DNA from: Tumebacillus permanentifrigoris
Lineage (GTDB): Bacteria > Bacillota > Bacilli > Tumebacillales > Tumebacillaceae
DNA length: 64,000 nucleotides
Direction: 5' to 3'
Assembly: GCF_003148565.1 (NCBI RefSeq)
Contig: NZ_QGGL01000001.1
Coordinates: forward strand, 179,695 to 243,694
Positions 37,789 through 47,087 of the stretch are shown here, piece after piece. The position numbers and the translations under genes were made by a program. How positions within the stretch are numbered: the first letter of the stretch is position 1; each line of letters starts with the position of its first letter. Under the pieces are notes generated by a model. That model saw only the letters and a list, made by a program, of their open reading frames with translations. It was not told the origin of the DNA and did no database searches.

Positions 37789-38733
37789 TTACCGCTTCAA
37801 GATGTTCCGCATCATCTCGTCCGCCAGCTGGTACGGATCACGCTGCCCTTGTTCCACATCGGCGAGCTTCTGCGCCCAATCGGAGTCCGCGTTGATCTGT
37901 TCCTTCAAGCGGCGAGCGATCGTGCCTTCGACGATGGCGACGATCTCCTCCTGACGACGCTGATGGCGGCGTTGTGACCAGAGACCGGAGTCTTGGAGAT
38001 GCTGCTTGTGCTTTTGGATGGCTTGCCAAAGTTCTGGGCAGCCTTGGTTGTCCCGCGAAATCGTCCGCACCACCGGCGGTCGCCACGGGATGTGACCGAG
38101 CATGTCGAGCATGTAGTGAATCTCGCGCTCCGTCTTGTCCGTCCCTGGCAGATCGGCTTTGTTGATCGTAAATAAATCCGCGATCTCCATGATCCCTGCC
38201 TTCATCGTCTGGATATGATCCCCGGCCGATGGGTTCAGCACGACCACCGTCGAATCGGCGACGTTCATGATGTCGAGCTCCGATTGCCCGACACCGACCG
38301 TCTCGATCAACACCACATCACAGCCATACGCATCCAGCACGCGGATCGCCTCTTGCGTCGCCCGCGCGAGACCGCCCAGACTGCCACGCGTCCCCATCGA
38401 ACGAATGAACACCTTCGGATCGAGCGCATGGCTGTTCATCCGCACTCGGTCACCGAGGATCGCCCCGCCGGTAAATGGCGAGGTCGGATCGACAGCGACC
38501 ACTCCGACCGAGTAATCAAACTCCCGGCGCAAGTACCCGATCATCCGGTCGGTGAGCGAACTTTTGCCCGCCCCCGGCGGTCCGGTCAGACCGACCAGAA
38601 ATGCCTTCCCCGTATGCGGGTGCAAGTCGCGCAGGATCTGAGTTTTCTCCGGTGCGTCATTCTCGATATGTGTGATCGCGCGGGCGACTGCCCGTTTGTC
38701 TCCTGAGAGAATGCGTTGCACCAACTCATGCAT
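37789..38733 (-). CDS. meaB: MeaB/ArgK-type G3E GTPase, methylmalonyl-CoA mutase chaperone
   Basis: P-loop GTPase of 314 residues that guards B12-dependent acyl-CoA mutases and loads cofactor. GLTGPPGAGKSSLTDRMIGYL (about 48-68) is the Walker A region; VVAVDPTSPFTGGAILGDRVRM, the switch stretch LIETVGVGQSELDIMNVADS and NKADLP (guanine specificity) follow. It ends the acyl-CoA operon, 4 bases after the acyl-CoA dehydrogenase gene. No methylmalonyl- or isobutyryl-CoA mutase is encoded in the window; the only B12 enzyme here is KamDE, which has its own reactivase. Confidence 0.93.
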   Translation of the reverse strand: MHELVQRILSGDKRAVARAITHIENDAPEKTQILRDLHPHTGKAFLVGLTGPPGAGKSSLTDRMIGYLRREFDYSVGVVAVDPTSPFTGGAILGDRVRMNSHALDPKVFIRSMGTRGSLGGLARATQEAIRVLDAYGCDVVLIETVGVGQSELDIMNVADSTVVVLNPSAGDHIQTMKAGIMEIADLFTINKADLPGTDKTEREIHYMLDMLGHIPWRPPVVRTISRDNQGCPELWQAIQKHKQHLQDSGLWSQRRHQRRQEEIVAIVEGTIARRLKEQINADSDWAQKLADVEQGQRDPYQLADEMMRNILKR

Positions 38734-38737
38734 AGGA

Positions 38738-39889
38738 TCAGTCCTTCAGAAGGTGACGCGAGATGACCATGCGTTGGACTTCGCTGGTACCTTCGTAGAT
38801 TTGGGTAATTTTCGCATCGCGGTAGAAGCGCTCCACCGGATACTCGCGGGAGAAGCCATAGCCGCCGAAGATCTGCACCGCTTCCGATGCCGCCTTCACC
38901 GCCACTTCCGAAGCAAACACTTTCGCCATCGCCGATTGCTTGGAATAGGGGAGGCCTTCGCTCTCCAACCATGCCGCTTGGTAGGTCAACAGGCGCGCTG
39001 CTTCAATCTCCGTCGCCATGTCGGCCAGCTTGAACTGGATCGCTTGGAAGTTAGAGATCGATTGGCCGAACTGTTTGCGTTGCTTCGAATATTCGGTTGC
39101 GTGGTCGAGTGCGCCTTGGGCGATCCCCAACGCTTGTGCCGCGATGCCGTTGCGTCCACCATCGAGGGTCATCATCGCGATCTTGAAGCCTTCACCGACT
39201 TGGCCGAGCACGTTTTCCTTCGGCACTTTCACATCTTCAAAGATAATCTCCGTCGTGGTCGACGCACGAATTCCAAGTTTCTTCTCATGCTTGCCCACGG
39301 AGAAGCCCGGGTAGGACGCTTCGACGATAAAAGCGGTGATGCCGCCACGGGTGCGTTTCTCCGCATCCGTCACAGCGAATACCACATAGATGTCGGCAAC
39401 GCCACCGTTGGTGATGAAGATCTTCGAGCCGTTCAGCAGCCAGTGGTCGTCTTTTTCCACCGCATTGGTGCGCATGCCGCCCGAATCCGTGCCAGAACCC
39501 GGCTCGGTCAACCCGTAGGCACCGATCGAGGTTCCCTCTGCCAGTGCGCGGAGGTACTTTTGCTTTTGCGCTTCGTTGCCGAATGCATAGAGCGGCCAAC
39601 CAGCCAGCGAAGTTTGAACCGACAGGGTGACGCCGGTCGAGGCGCAGACGCGGGAAAGCTCTTCAACCGCGATCACGTAGGAGACAAAGTCCATGCCCGC
39701 CCCGCCGTACTCTTCCGGCCACGGGATACCCGTCAGGCCGATCTCCGCCATTTTTTTGAAGATCTCGTGCGAGAACTCTTCCTTCTCGTCACGCTCAGCA
39801 GCGGTCGGTGCTACTTCCTTCAGTGCGAAGTTGCGCACAAGCTTGCGAATCTCCTGTTGGTCTTGCGTCAATTGAAAGTTCATCGTCAT
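38738..39889 (-). CDS. Short-chain acyl-CoA dehydrogenase (butyryl-CoA type), copy 2
   Basis: FAD enzyme of 383 residues introducing the alpha,beta double bond in short acyl-CoAs, passing electrons to ETF. It shows [17 protein letters not shown] (flavin/substrate loop), [21 protein letters not shown], and the C-terminal [15 protein letters not shown], in which the glutamate of YEGT is the catalytic base of short-chain members. It is strongly similar to the next gene upstream (19-base gap), a tandem duplication. Chain-length preference is inferred from the family and the operon. Confidence 0.93.
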   Translation of the reverse strand: MTMNFQLTQDQQEIRKLVRNFALKEVAPTAAERDEKEEFSHEIFKKMAEIGLTGIPWPEEYGGAGMDFVSYVIAVEELSRVCASTGVTLSVQTSLAGWPLYAFGNEAQKQKYLRALAEGTSIGAYGLTEPGSGTDSGGMRTNAVEKDDHWLLNGSKIFITNGGVADIYVVFAVTDAEKRTRGGITAFIVEASYPGFSVGKHEKKLGIRASTTTEIIFEDVKVPKENVLGQVGEGFKIAMMTLDGGRNGIAAQALGIAQGALDHATEYSKQRKQFGQSISNFQAIQFKLADMATEIEAARLLTYQAAWLESEGLPYSKQSAMAKVFASEVAVKAASEAVQIFGGYGFSREYPVERFYRDAKITQIYEGTSEVQRMVISRHLLKD

Positions 39890-39907
39890 CTCGCTCCTTC
39901 ATGTGCC

Positions 39908-41050
39908 TTAGCCTTTGAGTAAGTTCTTGGAGACCACCACGCGTTGAATCTGGTTGGTGCCTTCGTAGATCTGCGTCACTTTCGCGTCGCGCATGAAGCG
40001 CTCCACCGGGAATTCCTTGCTATAGCCGTAGCCGCCGAACAGTTGCACCGCATCGGTGGTGACGCTCATCGCCACGTCAGACGCGTAGTACTTCGCCATC
40101 GAGGCTTGTTGCGAGCACGGCAGACCTTGTTGGCGCAGCGATGCCGCTTGGTAGGTCAGCAGGCGCGCTGCTTCGATCTTGGTGCCCATGTCCGCAATCA
40201 TGAACTGAATCGCTTGGAAGTCAGCGATCGACTTGTTGAACTGGCGACGCTGCTTCACATACTCCACCGACGTGTCAAAAGCAGCGCGGGCGATGCCTAG
40301 CGCTTGTGCGGCGATGCCGACCCGACCGCCGTCGAGGTTGCTCATCGCGATCTTGAAGCCTTCGCCTTCCTGTCCGAGCAGTTGGCTTGCTGGAACGACC
40401 GCGTCTTCAAAAATCAACTCGACCGTGCCAGAGCCGTTCATCCCCATCTTGTGCTCCTTTTTGCCGATCGAGAAGCCCGGTGTCCCACGCTCGATGATAA
40501 AAGCGGAGACGCCCTTGGCGCCTTTTTGCGGATCGGTCACAGCGAACACGTTGAAGATGTCAGCAACTTCGCCGTTGGTGATGAAAATTTTCGAACCGTT
40601 CAGGATGTAGTTGTCGCCATCCTTGATCGCGCGGGTGCGCAGACCAGAAGCATCAGAACCCGCACCCGGTTCAGTCAGGCCAAAAGCGCCGATCAACTCG
40701 CCCGTGGCGAGCTTCGGCACGTACTTCTGCTTTTGCTCCTCGGTGCCAAAGTTGAGAATCGGGTAGGTGCCGACCGAAGTGTGTACGGCGACGATGACGC
40801 CAACCGAAGCGCTCGCGTAGGAGAGCTCCTCGATCGCGGAGATGTATGACATGAAGTCCGCTCCGACCCCTTCGAATTCCTCTGGAATCGGGATGCCGAG
40901 CAGTCCGAGCTCGCCCATTTTGCGCAGCAGTTCGCGTGGATACTCGTCGGTGCGGTCGATCTCAGCGGCAAGTGGCGTAATTTCATTCCGTGCAAAGTCA
41001 CGCACCATTCGCTGCATGTCAAGTTGGTCTTTGGAAAAAAGGAAGTCCAT
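39908..41050 (-). CDS. Short-chain acyl-CoA dehydrogenase (butyryl-CoA type), copy 1
   Basis: Paralogue of the adjacent dehydrogenase, 380 residues: [38 protein letters not shown] and [15 protein letters not shown] with the catalytic glutamate. It lies between crt and the second copy. In a lysine- or fatty-acid-oxidising cell it links crotonyl-CoA and butyryl-CoA; which direction it serves is not visible, and no etfAB genes are in the window. Confidence 0.93.
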   Translation of the reverse strand: MDFLFSKDQLDMQRMVRDFARNEITPLAAEIDRTDEYPRELLRKMGELGLLGIPIPEEFEGVGADFMSYISAIEELSYASASVGVIVAVHTSVGTYPILNFGTEEQKQKYVPKLATGELIGAFGLTEPGAGSDASGLRTRAIKDGDNYILNGSKIFITNGEVADIFNVFAVTDPQKGAKGVSAFIIERGTPGFSIGKKEHKMGMNGSGTVELIFEDAVVPASQLLGQEGEGFKIAMSNLDGGRVGIAAQALGIARAAFDTSVEYVKQRRQFNKSIADFQAIQFMIADMGTKIEAARLLTYQAASLRQQGLPCSQQASMAKYYASDVAMSVTTDAVQLFGGYGYSKEFPVERFMRDAKVTQIYEGTNQIQRVVVSKNLLKG

Positions 41051-41086
41051 CGCCTGTTGCTCCTCCCGATAAAGTACTGAAAAACG

Positions 41087-41869
41087 TTACTTGCCTGAGA
41101 AGGTTGCGGGGCGTTTTTCGAGGAACGCCTGCATCCCTTCTTTTTGGTCCTCTGTGGAGAAGGACAGCGCAAACAGCTCGGTCTCGTACTGCAGACCGCG
41201 TTCGACGTCCATGTTCATCCCTTCGTTGACGCCTTGCTTGGTCAGACGGACCGAGATCTGGCCTTTGCCAGCGATCTTGGTCGCGATCTCGATCGCTTTT
41301 TCCATCAGTTGTTCCGGTTCGACGACGTGGTTGACGAGGCCGAGCTGGTAGGCGCGTTCTGCGCCGATCACATCACCTGTCAGGAGCAGTTCCTTCGCGA
41401 TGCCAGCTCCGACGAGGCGCGGCAAGCGCTGGGTAGCACCAAAACCTGGCGTGACGCCGAGGTTGACTTCCGGTTGGCCGAACTTGGCGTTGGTCGAGGC
41501 GACACGGATGTCGCAGGCGAGCACGACTTCACAGCCGCCACCCAGTGCAAATCCGTTGACCGCCGCGATCGTCGGTTGCGGCAGGGTTTCCAACTTGGTG
41601 ATCGAATCCATGCCGGCAGTGGAGAACTTGCGGCCTTGGATCGCGGTCATCGGTTGCATCTCGGAGATATCAGCGCCCGCGGCAAATGCTTTCTCGCCCG
41701 TGCCCGTCAGGATCACGACACGGATGTCCTCGCTGGCTCTGATCTCGTCGAGCAGGTGGCCAAGTTCGCGCAGGAGCGCGGAGTTCAGCGCGTTGAGCGA
41801 CTTCGGACGGTTCAAGGTGATGAACGCGATGTGATCGCGAACTTCGAACAGGATGTTTTCGTAGGTCAT
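41087..41869 (-). CDS. crt: Enoyl-CoA hydratase (crotonase type)
   Basis: Hydrates crotonyl-CoA and related enoyl-CoAs to 3-hydroxyacyl-CoA. From the ATG at 41869 (GAGGAGG upstream) it has 260 residues. Oxyanion-hole segments AFAAGADISEM and NGFALGGGCEVVLACDIR are present, and FGQPEVNLGVTPGFGATQRL carries the catalytic glutamate region. It sits between hbd and the dehydrogenases, the order for conversion of crotonyl-CoA to acetoacetyl-CoA. The frame extends seven codons upstream to 41890 without a ribosome site. Confidence 0.93.
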   Translation of the reverse strand: MTYENILFEVRDHIAFITLNRPKSLNALNSALLRELGHLLDEIRASEDIRVVILTGTGEKAFAAGADISEMQPMTAIQGRKFSTAGMDSITKLETLPQPTIAAVNGFALGGGCEVVLACDIRVASTNAKFGQPEVNLGVTPGFGATQRLPRLVGAGIAKELLLTGDVIGAERAYQLGLVNHVVEPEQLMEKAIEIATKIAGKGQISVRLTKQGVNEGMNMDVERGLQYETELFALSFSTEDQKEGMQAFLEKRPATFSGK

Positions 41870-41890
41870 AGGTGGTTGCCTCCTCGTCAA

Positions 41891-42742
<852 letters not shown>

Positions 42743-42800
42743 GTGTGAGAAACCTCCTGCGTTATGTAGGTAGGGGCATGGGATGCCCCTTTTCTATGCC

Positions 42801-43985
42801 TTATGCGTGAACGCGAACGAGAATGGCGTCGCCCTGTGCAGCACCGGAGCAGATCGCCGCGACCCCCAGTCCTCCGCCACGACGGCGAAGTTCGTAGATC
42901 AGCGAACCGATGATCCGGGCACCCGATGCGCCGATCGGATGACCGAGCGCGACAGCACCGCCGTTGACGTTGACTTTGTCTTCGTCCCATTCGAGCAGTT
43001 TGCCAGAGGTGAGCGTCACCGCGGCAAATGCTTCATTGACTTCGAAGAGGTCGATGTCTTCCAGTTTATAGCCTGTCTTTTTAAGCAACTTTTGAATCGC
43101 CAGACCGGGCGTGGTGGCGATATACGGAGCATCTTGGCCGACTTGTGCGTGACCGAGGATGGTCGCGAGCGGCTGGATGCCTTGCTCCTGTGCCTTCTCC
43201 TCCGACATCAACACCAGTGCGCCCGCGCCGTCATTGATGCCCGGTGCGTTGCCTGCCGTGATCGACCCGTCCTTCATGAAGACCGGTTTGAGGGCGGCGA
43301 GCTTGTCGAGCGTGGTGTCCGGGCGAATCGCTTCGTCCTGATCCACCACCGTGACCGCGCCCTTTTTCCCGGCAACTTCAACAGCGACGATCTCCTCTGC
43401 AAACTTGCCGGATTCCAGTGCAGCCGAGGCGCGCTGTTGCGAGCGTAGCGCCCACTCGTCCTGTGCCTCGCGGGAGATGTCATACTCGTTGGCGACGACA
43501 GAGCCGTGGACCGCCATCGGGACATCGTGGAAGGCACAACGCAGACCATCGTATTGCATGAGATCCACGATCTGTCCATCGCCCATGCGCAGGCCGAAGC
43601 GGCCCTTAGGCAGGATGTACGGAGCGTTGGACATCGACTCCATCCCGCCTGCGACGATCACGTCTGCGTCACCCGCACGGATGATCTGGTCAGCGAGCGT
43701 GACAGCTCGCATCCCGGACGCACAGACTTTGTTGATCGTCTGGGTCGGGACTTCCCAAGAAAGGCCCGCTTTGACCGCCGCTTGGCGGGACGGGACCTGA
43801 CCGGCGCCCCCTTGGAGCACCATGCCCATGATCACTTCTTCGACTTGCTCGCCGGAGACTCCCGCACGAGTAAGCGCTTCCTTGATCGCGATCGCCCCGA
43901 GGTCGGTGGCGGTCAAGGAGGAGAGCGCCCCACCAAACTTGCCAAACGGAGTACGTGCGGAACTGACAATGACCGTCTTGCGCAT
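42801..43985 (-). CDS. thlA: Acetyl-CoA C-acetyltransferase (thiolase)
   Basis: Cleaves acetoacetyl-CoA to two acetyl-CoA (or the reverse). At 394 residues it shows the nucleophile cysteine in [32 protein letters not shown] with the catalytic histidine, and the C-terminal [13 protein letters not shown] cysteine. The ATG at 43985 follows GGGAG; an in-frame GTG three codons earlier overlaps that site. First gene of an operon controlled by the FadR-type and cre-type sites upstream. Confidence 0.95.
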   Translation of the reverse strand: MRKTVIVSSARTPFGKFGGALSSLTATDLGAIAIKEALTRAGVSGEQVEEVIMGMVLQGGAGQVPSRQAAVKAGLSWEVPTQTINKVCASGMRAVTLADQIIRAGDADVIVAGGMESMSNAPYILPKGRFGLRMGDGQIVDLMQYDGLRCAFHDVPMAVHGSVVANEYDISREAQDEWALRSQQRASAALESGKFAEEIVAVEVAGKKGAVTVVDQDEAIRPDTTLDKLAALKPVFMKDGSITAGNAPGINDGAGALVLMSEEKAQEQGIQPLATILGHAQVGQDAPYIATTPGLAIQKLLKKTGYKLEDIDLFEVNEAFAAVTLTSGKLLEWDEDKVNVNGGAVALGHPIGASGARIIGSLIYELRRRGGGLGVAAICSGAAQGDAILVRVHA

Positions 43986-44011
43986 GTGACTCACTCCCTT
44001 ACGTTATGTGA

Positions 44012-44029
44012 TGAATGAAGAATCATTCA
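44012..44029. promoter_or_regulatory. FadR-type operator upstream of thlA
   Basis: TGAATGAAGAATCATTCA has perfect seven-base arms TGAATGA/TCATTCA with four bases between, as in the Bacillus FadR (TetR family) site. It lies 27 bases before the thlA start and downstream of a TATAAT box (complement of 44074-44079). FadR releases DNA when long-chain acyl-CoA is present; its gene is not in the window. Confidence 0.85.
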
Positions 44030-44053
44030 GTTGCAACCAAACAGTCGTTTCGC

Positions 44054-44068
44054 TTGGAAACGGTTTCT
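44054..44068. promoter_or_regulatory. cre-like catabolite repression site upstream of thlA
   Basis: TTGGAAACGGTTTCT fits the relaxed Bacillus cre pattern WTGNAANCGNWNNCW at every fixed position. It lies between the TATAAT -10 box and the FadR site, where bound CcpA would block transcription. Glucose repression of acyl-CoA oxidation is thus expected (inference). Confidence 0.6.
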
Positions 44069-44135
44069 TTTCCATTATACACGAAATGTGGTGATGCGTG
44101 ATGAGAGCGAAAAATCAGATAACGAATCCCGCGCA

Positions 44136-44168
44136 CAAAAAAAGACCGAGGGCACGCCCCGGTCTTTT
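44136..44168 (-). terminator. Terminator after fadF
   Basis: AAAAGACCG and CGGTCTTTT pair, with a GC-rich loop, and a T-run follows on the minus strand. It isolates fadF from the thlA operon promoter. Confidence 0.85.
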
Positions 44169-44174
44169 CCGCGA

Positions 44175-46214
44175 TTAGTGTTTTTCGGTACCGAATACAG
44201 ACATCGAAAGCAGCTCGACAACGTCGTAAACCGGGAGATTCTCCTCGACGTTTTTCGCCTTGGTGCCGTCGGTGATCATCGTCATGCAGTACGGGCAGGC
44301 GGTGCCGATCGCCGTAGCGCCGGTTTCCATCGCTTGCTCGGTGCGCATCACGTTGATGCGTTGTTCACCGGTGTCTTCCTTGAACAGACCGCCGCCGCCT
44401 GCACCACAGCACATCGACTTGTTGCGGTTGCGTTCCATCTCGACGAGCTTGACGCCCGGAATGATCGAGATCAGGTAGCGCGGTGCGGTGTAGATGTCGT
44501 TGTAACGACCGAGGTAGCAGGAATCGTGGAAGGTCAACGTGTGGTTGACTTCATGCTCTGGCTTCAGCTTGCCTTCATCGACCAGTTGCGCCAGCAACTC
44601 GGTGTGGTGGAGCACGACTTCGAGTTCAAAACCGAAGTCCGGGTATTCGTTTTTGAACGTATTGTAGGCATGCGGGCAGGTTGTGACGATTTTCTTGATC
44701 CCGTATTCCTTGAAGATTTCGATGTTCGCTTCGACGAGCGATTGGTAGAGCATCTCGTTGCCGAGACGTCGTGCCGTATCGCCGTCCGACTCTTCCTCTT
44801 GGCCGAGAATCGCGAAGTCGATGCCCGCTTCTTGGAGCAGGGTTGCGAAGGCTTGCGCGATTTTTTGGTTGCGTGCATCAAACGATGCGGAGGAACCGAC
44901 GTAGTACAGCCAATCGACTTCTCCGTCGACTTCTGCCATCGTGCGCACGCCCATCTCCTTCGCCCAATCGCCACGAGTTTTGCGGTTTTGGCCCCACTCG
45001 TTGGATTGACGCTCAAGGTTTTGGAACGCACGGTTGATTTCCGGTTCTGCCTTGCCTTCGGTGAGCACGAGGTAACGGCGCATGTCGATAATCTTGTCGA
45101 CGTGCTCGTTGAAGACCGGGCAGGCTTCCTCACAAGCGCGGCAGGTGGTGCAAGCCCAGATCTCGTTCTCCGTGTAGACGTCCCCGATCAGCATCGGCAG
45201 TTCAGCGGTGGCAGCGACTTCGACTTGCGTGCCGTCAGCGCCGGTTACGGTGCCTGCTTTTTGGGCGACGAGCGTGTCACCGACGGTGAGCAGGTGGTCT
45301 TTCATTTTGAGGATCAGGTATTTCGGCGACAGTTCCGTGCCGGACAGTGTCGCCGGGCAGTTGACGTGGCAACGGCCACACTCGGTACACGCGTACCCGT
45401 CGAGCAGTTGACGCCAGGAGAATTGATCGATGCGGCCGACGCCGAATTCCTCGATCGATTCGTCTTCGAGATCGAGCTTTTTCAAGCGGCCCTTCGGACG
45501 GGTTGCATCCGTTTTGCGGAAGTAGGTGTTGAACATCGCGCCGACCATGTGCAAGTGCTTGGAGCGCGGGATGAAGACGGCGAAGTAGAACAGGATCGCC
45601 GAGTGCAGCCAGAAGAAAATTTCCTTCACAGCGGTCAGCGAGTTCTCCGACATGCCATCAAAAATCGAGGTGGCAACCCAGCCTGCGACCGGAGCGACAA
45701 AGCCCGGATTGTGGCCGTCCAGAGCGTCAGTTGCGCCCCAGAACACGTAGTCGGTCAGGATCAGGAAGGCGATCATGCCGACGATCAGACCTGCTTCCAT
45801 CGTCACGTCGAGGCGCATCGGCTTGAGCACGTAGCGACGCAGAGCGGCGATGGCGAGCGAGATCAGCACGAGGATGTTCGCCATCTCGTGCAAGAAAACG
45901 AATACATCCGAGCCTAAGCCTGGGATGTGGTGCCCACCGGTCAGATGGAAAACAAAAAAGTCCATCGCACCAATCGAGATGATGATGAAGCCGTAGAAGA
46001 TGATCATGTGGGCGATACCAGACGGTTCAGCCAAGACTTTCGCCTGACCCAAAACGTATTTGAAGAAGCCGCCGATCCGGGCGTCACGATCGTCGAAACG
46101 ATCTTCTTGGGCGCCGAGCATCAGGTATTGATAACGCTTGTAAAAAGCCGACAAGCTGTAATACCCGGCCGTCCCTGCCAATACCAAAAACAGCAGAACG
46201 CGAATCCACTCCAT
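44175..46214 (-). CDS. fadF: Membrane Fe-S oxidoreductase FadF (YwjF-like, heterodisulfide-reductase family)
   Basis: A 679-residue protein thought to carry electrons from acyl-CoA dehydrogenase/ETF to the quinone pool. The N-terminal third has about six helices with NarI-like histidines. Two ferredoxin-like clusters follow, in CTECGRCHVNCPATL and CTTCRACEEACPVFNEHVD. The C-terminal part has two CCG domains, seen in HDSCYLGRYND and the diagnostic CCGAGGGGLF. This architecture matches Bacillus YwjF/FadF. It lies upstream of the thlA operon with its own FadR-type operator, supporting a role in the same oxidation. Confidence 0.92.
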   Translation of the reverse strand: MEWIRVLLFLVLAGTAGYYSLSAFYKRYQYLMLGAQEDRFDDRDARIGGFFKYVLGQAKVLAEPSGIAHMIIFYGFIIISIGAMDFFVFHLTGGHHIPGLGSDVFVFLHEMANILVLISLAIAALRRYVLKPMRLDVTMEAGLIVGMIAFLILTDYVFWGATDALDGHNPGFVAPVAGWVATSIFDGMSENSLTAVKEIFFWLHSAILFYFAVFIPRSKHLHMVGAMFNTYFRKTDATRPKGRLKKLDLEDESIEEFGVGRIDQFSWRQLLDGYACTECGRCHVNCPATLSGTELSPKYLILKMKDHLLTVGDTLVAQKAGTVTGADGTQVEVAATAELPMLIGDVYTENEIWACTTCRACEEACPVFNEHVDKIIDMRRYLVLTEGKAEPEINRAFQNLERQSNEWGQNRKTRGDWAKEMGVRTMAEVDGEVDWLYYVGSSASFDARNQKIAQAFATLLQEAGIDFAILGQEEESDGDTARRLGNEMLYQSLVEANIEIFKEYGIKKIVTTCPHAYNTFKNEYPDFGFELEVVLHHTELLAQLVDEGKLKPEHEVNHTLTFHDSCYLGRYNDIYTAPRYLISIIPGVKLVEMERNRNKSMCCGAGGGGLFKEDTGEQRINVMRTEQAMETGATAIGTACPYCMTMITDGTKAKNVEENLPVYDVVELLSMSVFGTEKH

Positions 46215-46247
46215 GTACTCCTCACTCCTTCTGTACGCTCATATGGT

Positions 46248-46287
46248 TGAATGAAGCATCATTCATTCAGATTCGACCGAACGGTCG
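46248..46287. promoter_or_regulatory. FadR-type operator and second palindrome upstream of fadF
   Basis: TGAATGAAGCATCATTCA at 46248-46265 has perfect FadR-type arms, 34 bases before fadF. Next to it CGACCGAACGGTCG at 46274-46287 has six-base arms around AA, a pattern often bound by other TetR regulators. I could not fix the -35 and -10 boxes. Confidence 0.75.
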
Positions 46288-46371
46288 GTTTTCGAAGCGT
46301 AAAATGTCCTACTCTATTTATACACGATTTGCGGGAAAAATTCGAGAGTGAAATTTAGGATAGCCAGTCTT

Positions 46372-46414
46372 AAAAAGCGACTCTTCTCACGCTAGCGTGA
46401 AGAGTCGCTTTTTT
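46372..46414. terminator. Terminator after the rloA-rloB pair
   Basis: Long arms AAAAAGCGACTCTT and AAGAGTCGCTTTTTT enclose an inner palindrome TCACGCTAGCGTGA. It is very stable and symmetrical. Confidence 0.92.
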
Positions 46415-46421
46415 GCAATCG

Positions 46422-47087
46422 TTATCGAGTGGAATTTTTCCGAGCCACGGCGTCGATCTGTTCAATAAGCTTGTACACCTGCGTCGACGGGTTGCTTTCC
46501 GAAAGATCCAAGTTGCGGCCCAAGTCACGATGATGCTGGTCAAGACGCAACGCGTTGCGGACGGCGGTTGATTGTAGGTTGACGATCTTGGAAAAAACGC
46601 ACTTGGTCTTCTGATATCCACCTAGTTCCTCGCGGGAGTTCAACTTGTCGAGCAGTTCTCGGTTGGTGTAGTTTCGGGTGCTGTACTCAAAATGCGCGAG
46701 GAACCAAATTTCAAAGGAGGGATTGGAGATCGCTAAGGAAACACCTCTGCGATTGGCACGGTCCCGTAGAGTTCGCAATTGCTCATCTCGCGGACCGCTG
46801 TTTTGCTGAGCATCCACATCAAGTACACACCACACCTGATCCCCGTCTTGAAGATCGAGTTTGAAGGTGTCCACAGCCAATTTTTGAGCGTAGTCAACCA
46901 GATCAGCAGGTACTGAGTATTTATGTTCTTCCGCCACTTGTACGCGTACCCCAGATTTTTCGGTAGTCGCGAAGTTGCGGAAATAGATGCGTTCGGTTTG
47001 ATTTTTAGCCTCACACACGATGAGGATGGTGTCCCGGGTTTCCTTGCTTCCCACAGTTCGACGCTCACGGCTTCGAGAACGGCTCAC
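46422..47087 (-). CDS. rloB: RloB-like protein (TOPRIM-type, AbiLii-like defence component)
   Basis: A 221-residue protein of the RloB type. A basic N-terminus (SRSRSRERR) is followed by ILIVCEAKNQTERIYF, the conserved glutamate motif, and VWCVLDVDAQQN with a D-x-D pair (D90, D92); these recall a TOPRIM metal site and suggest nuclease activity (inference). RloB proteins pair with AAA ATPases in restriction-linked and abortive-infection loci such as AbiL. The start is GTG at 47087 overlapping the rloA stop (GTGA), with AAGGGAGG 9 bases upstream; the longer frame to 47234 is rejected. Base composition is closer to the host than that of rloA. Confidence 0.8.
   Translation of the reverse strand: MSRSRSRERRTVGSKETRDTILIVCEAKNQTERIYFRNFATTEKSGVRVQVAEEHKYSVPADLVDYAQKLAVDTFKLDLQDGDQVWCVLDVDAQQNSGPRDEQLRTLRDRANRRGVSLAISNPSFEIWFLAHFEYSTRNYTNRELLDKLNSREELGGYQKTKCVFSKIVNLQSTAVRNALRLDQHHRDLGRNLDLSESNPSTQVYKLIEQIDAVARKNSTR

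Noticed and set aside
42774..42792. Terminator between thlA and hbd
   Set aside because: GGGGCAT/ATGCCCC forms a hairpin but no T-run follows on the minus strand; probably not a stop for transcription.
44031..45917. 628-codon plus-strand frame opposite fadF
   Set aside because: FadF on the minus strand has both Fe-S and CCG motifs; the plus frame has none.
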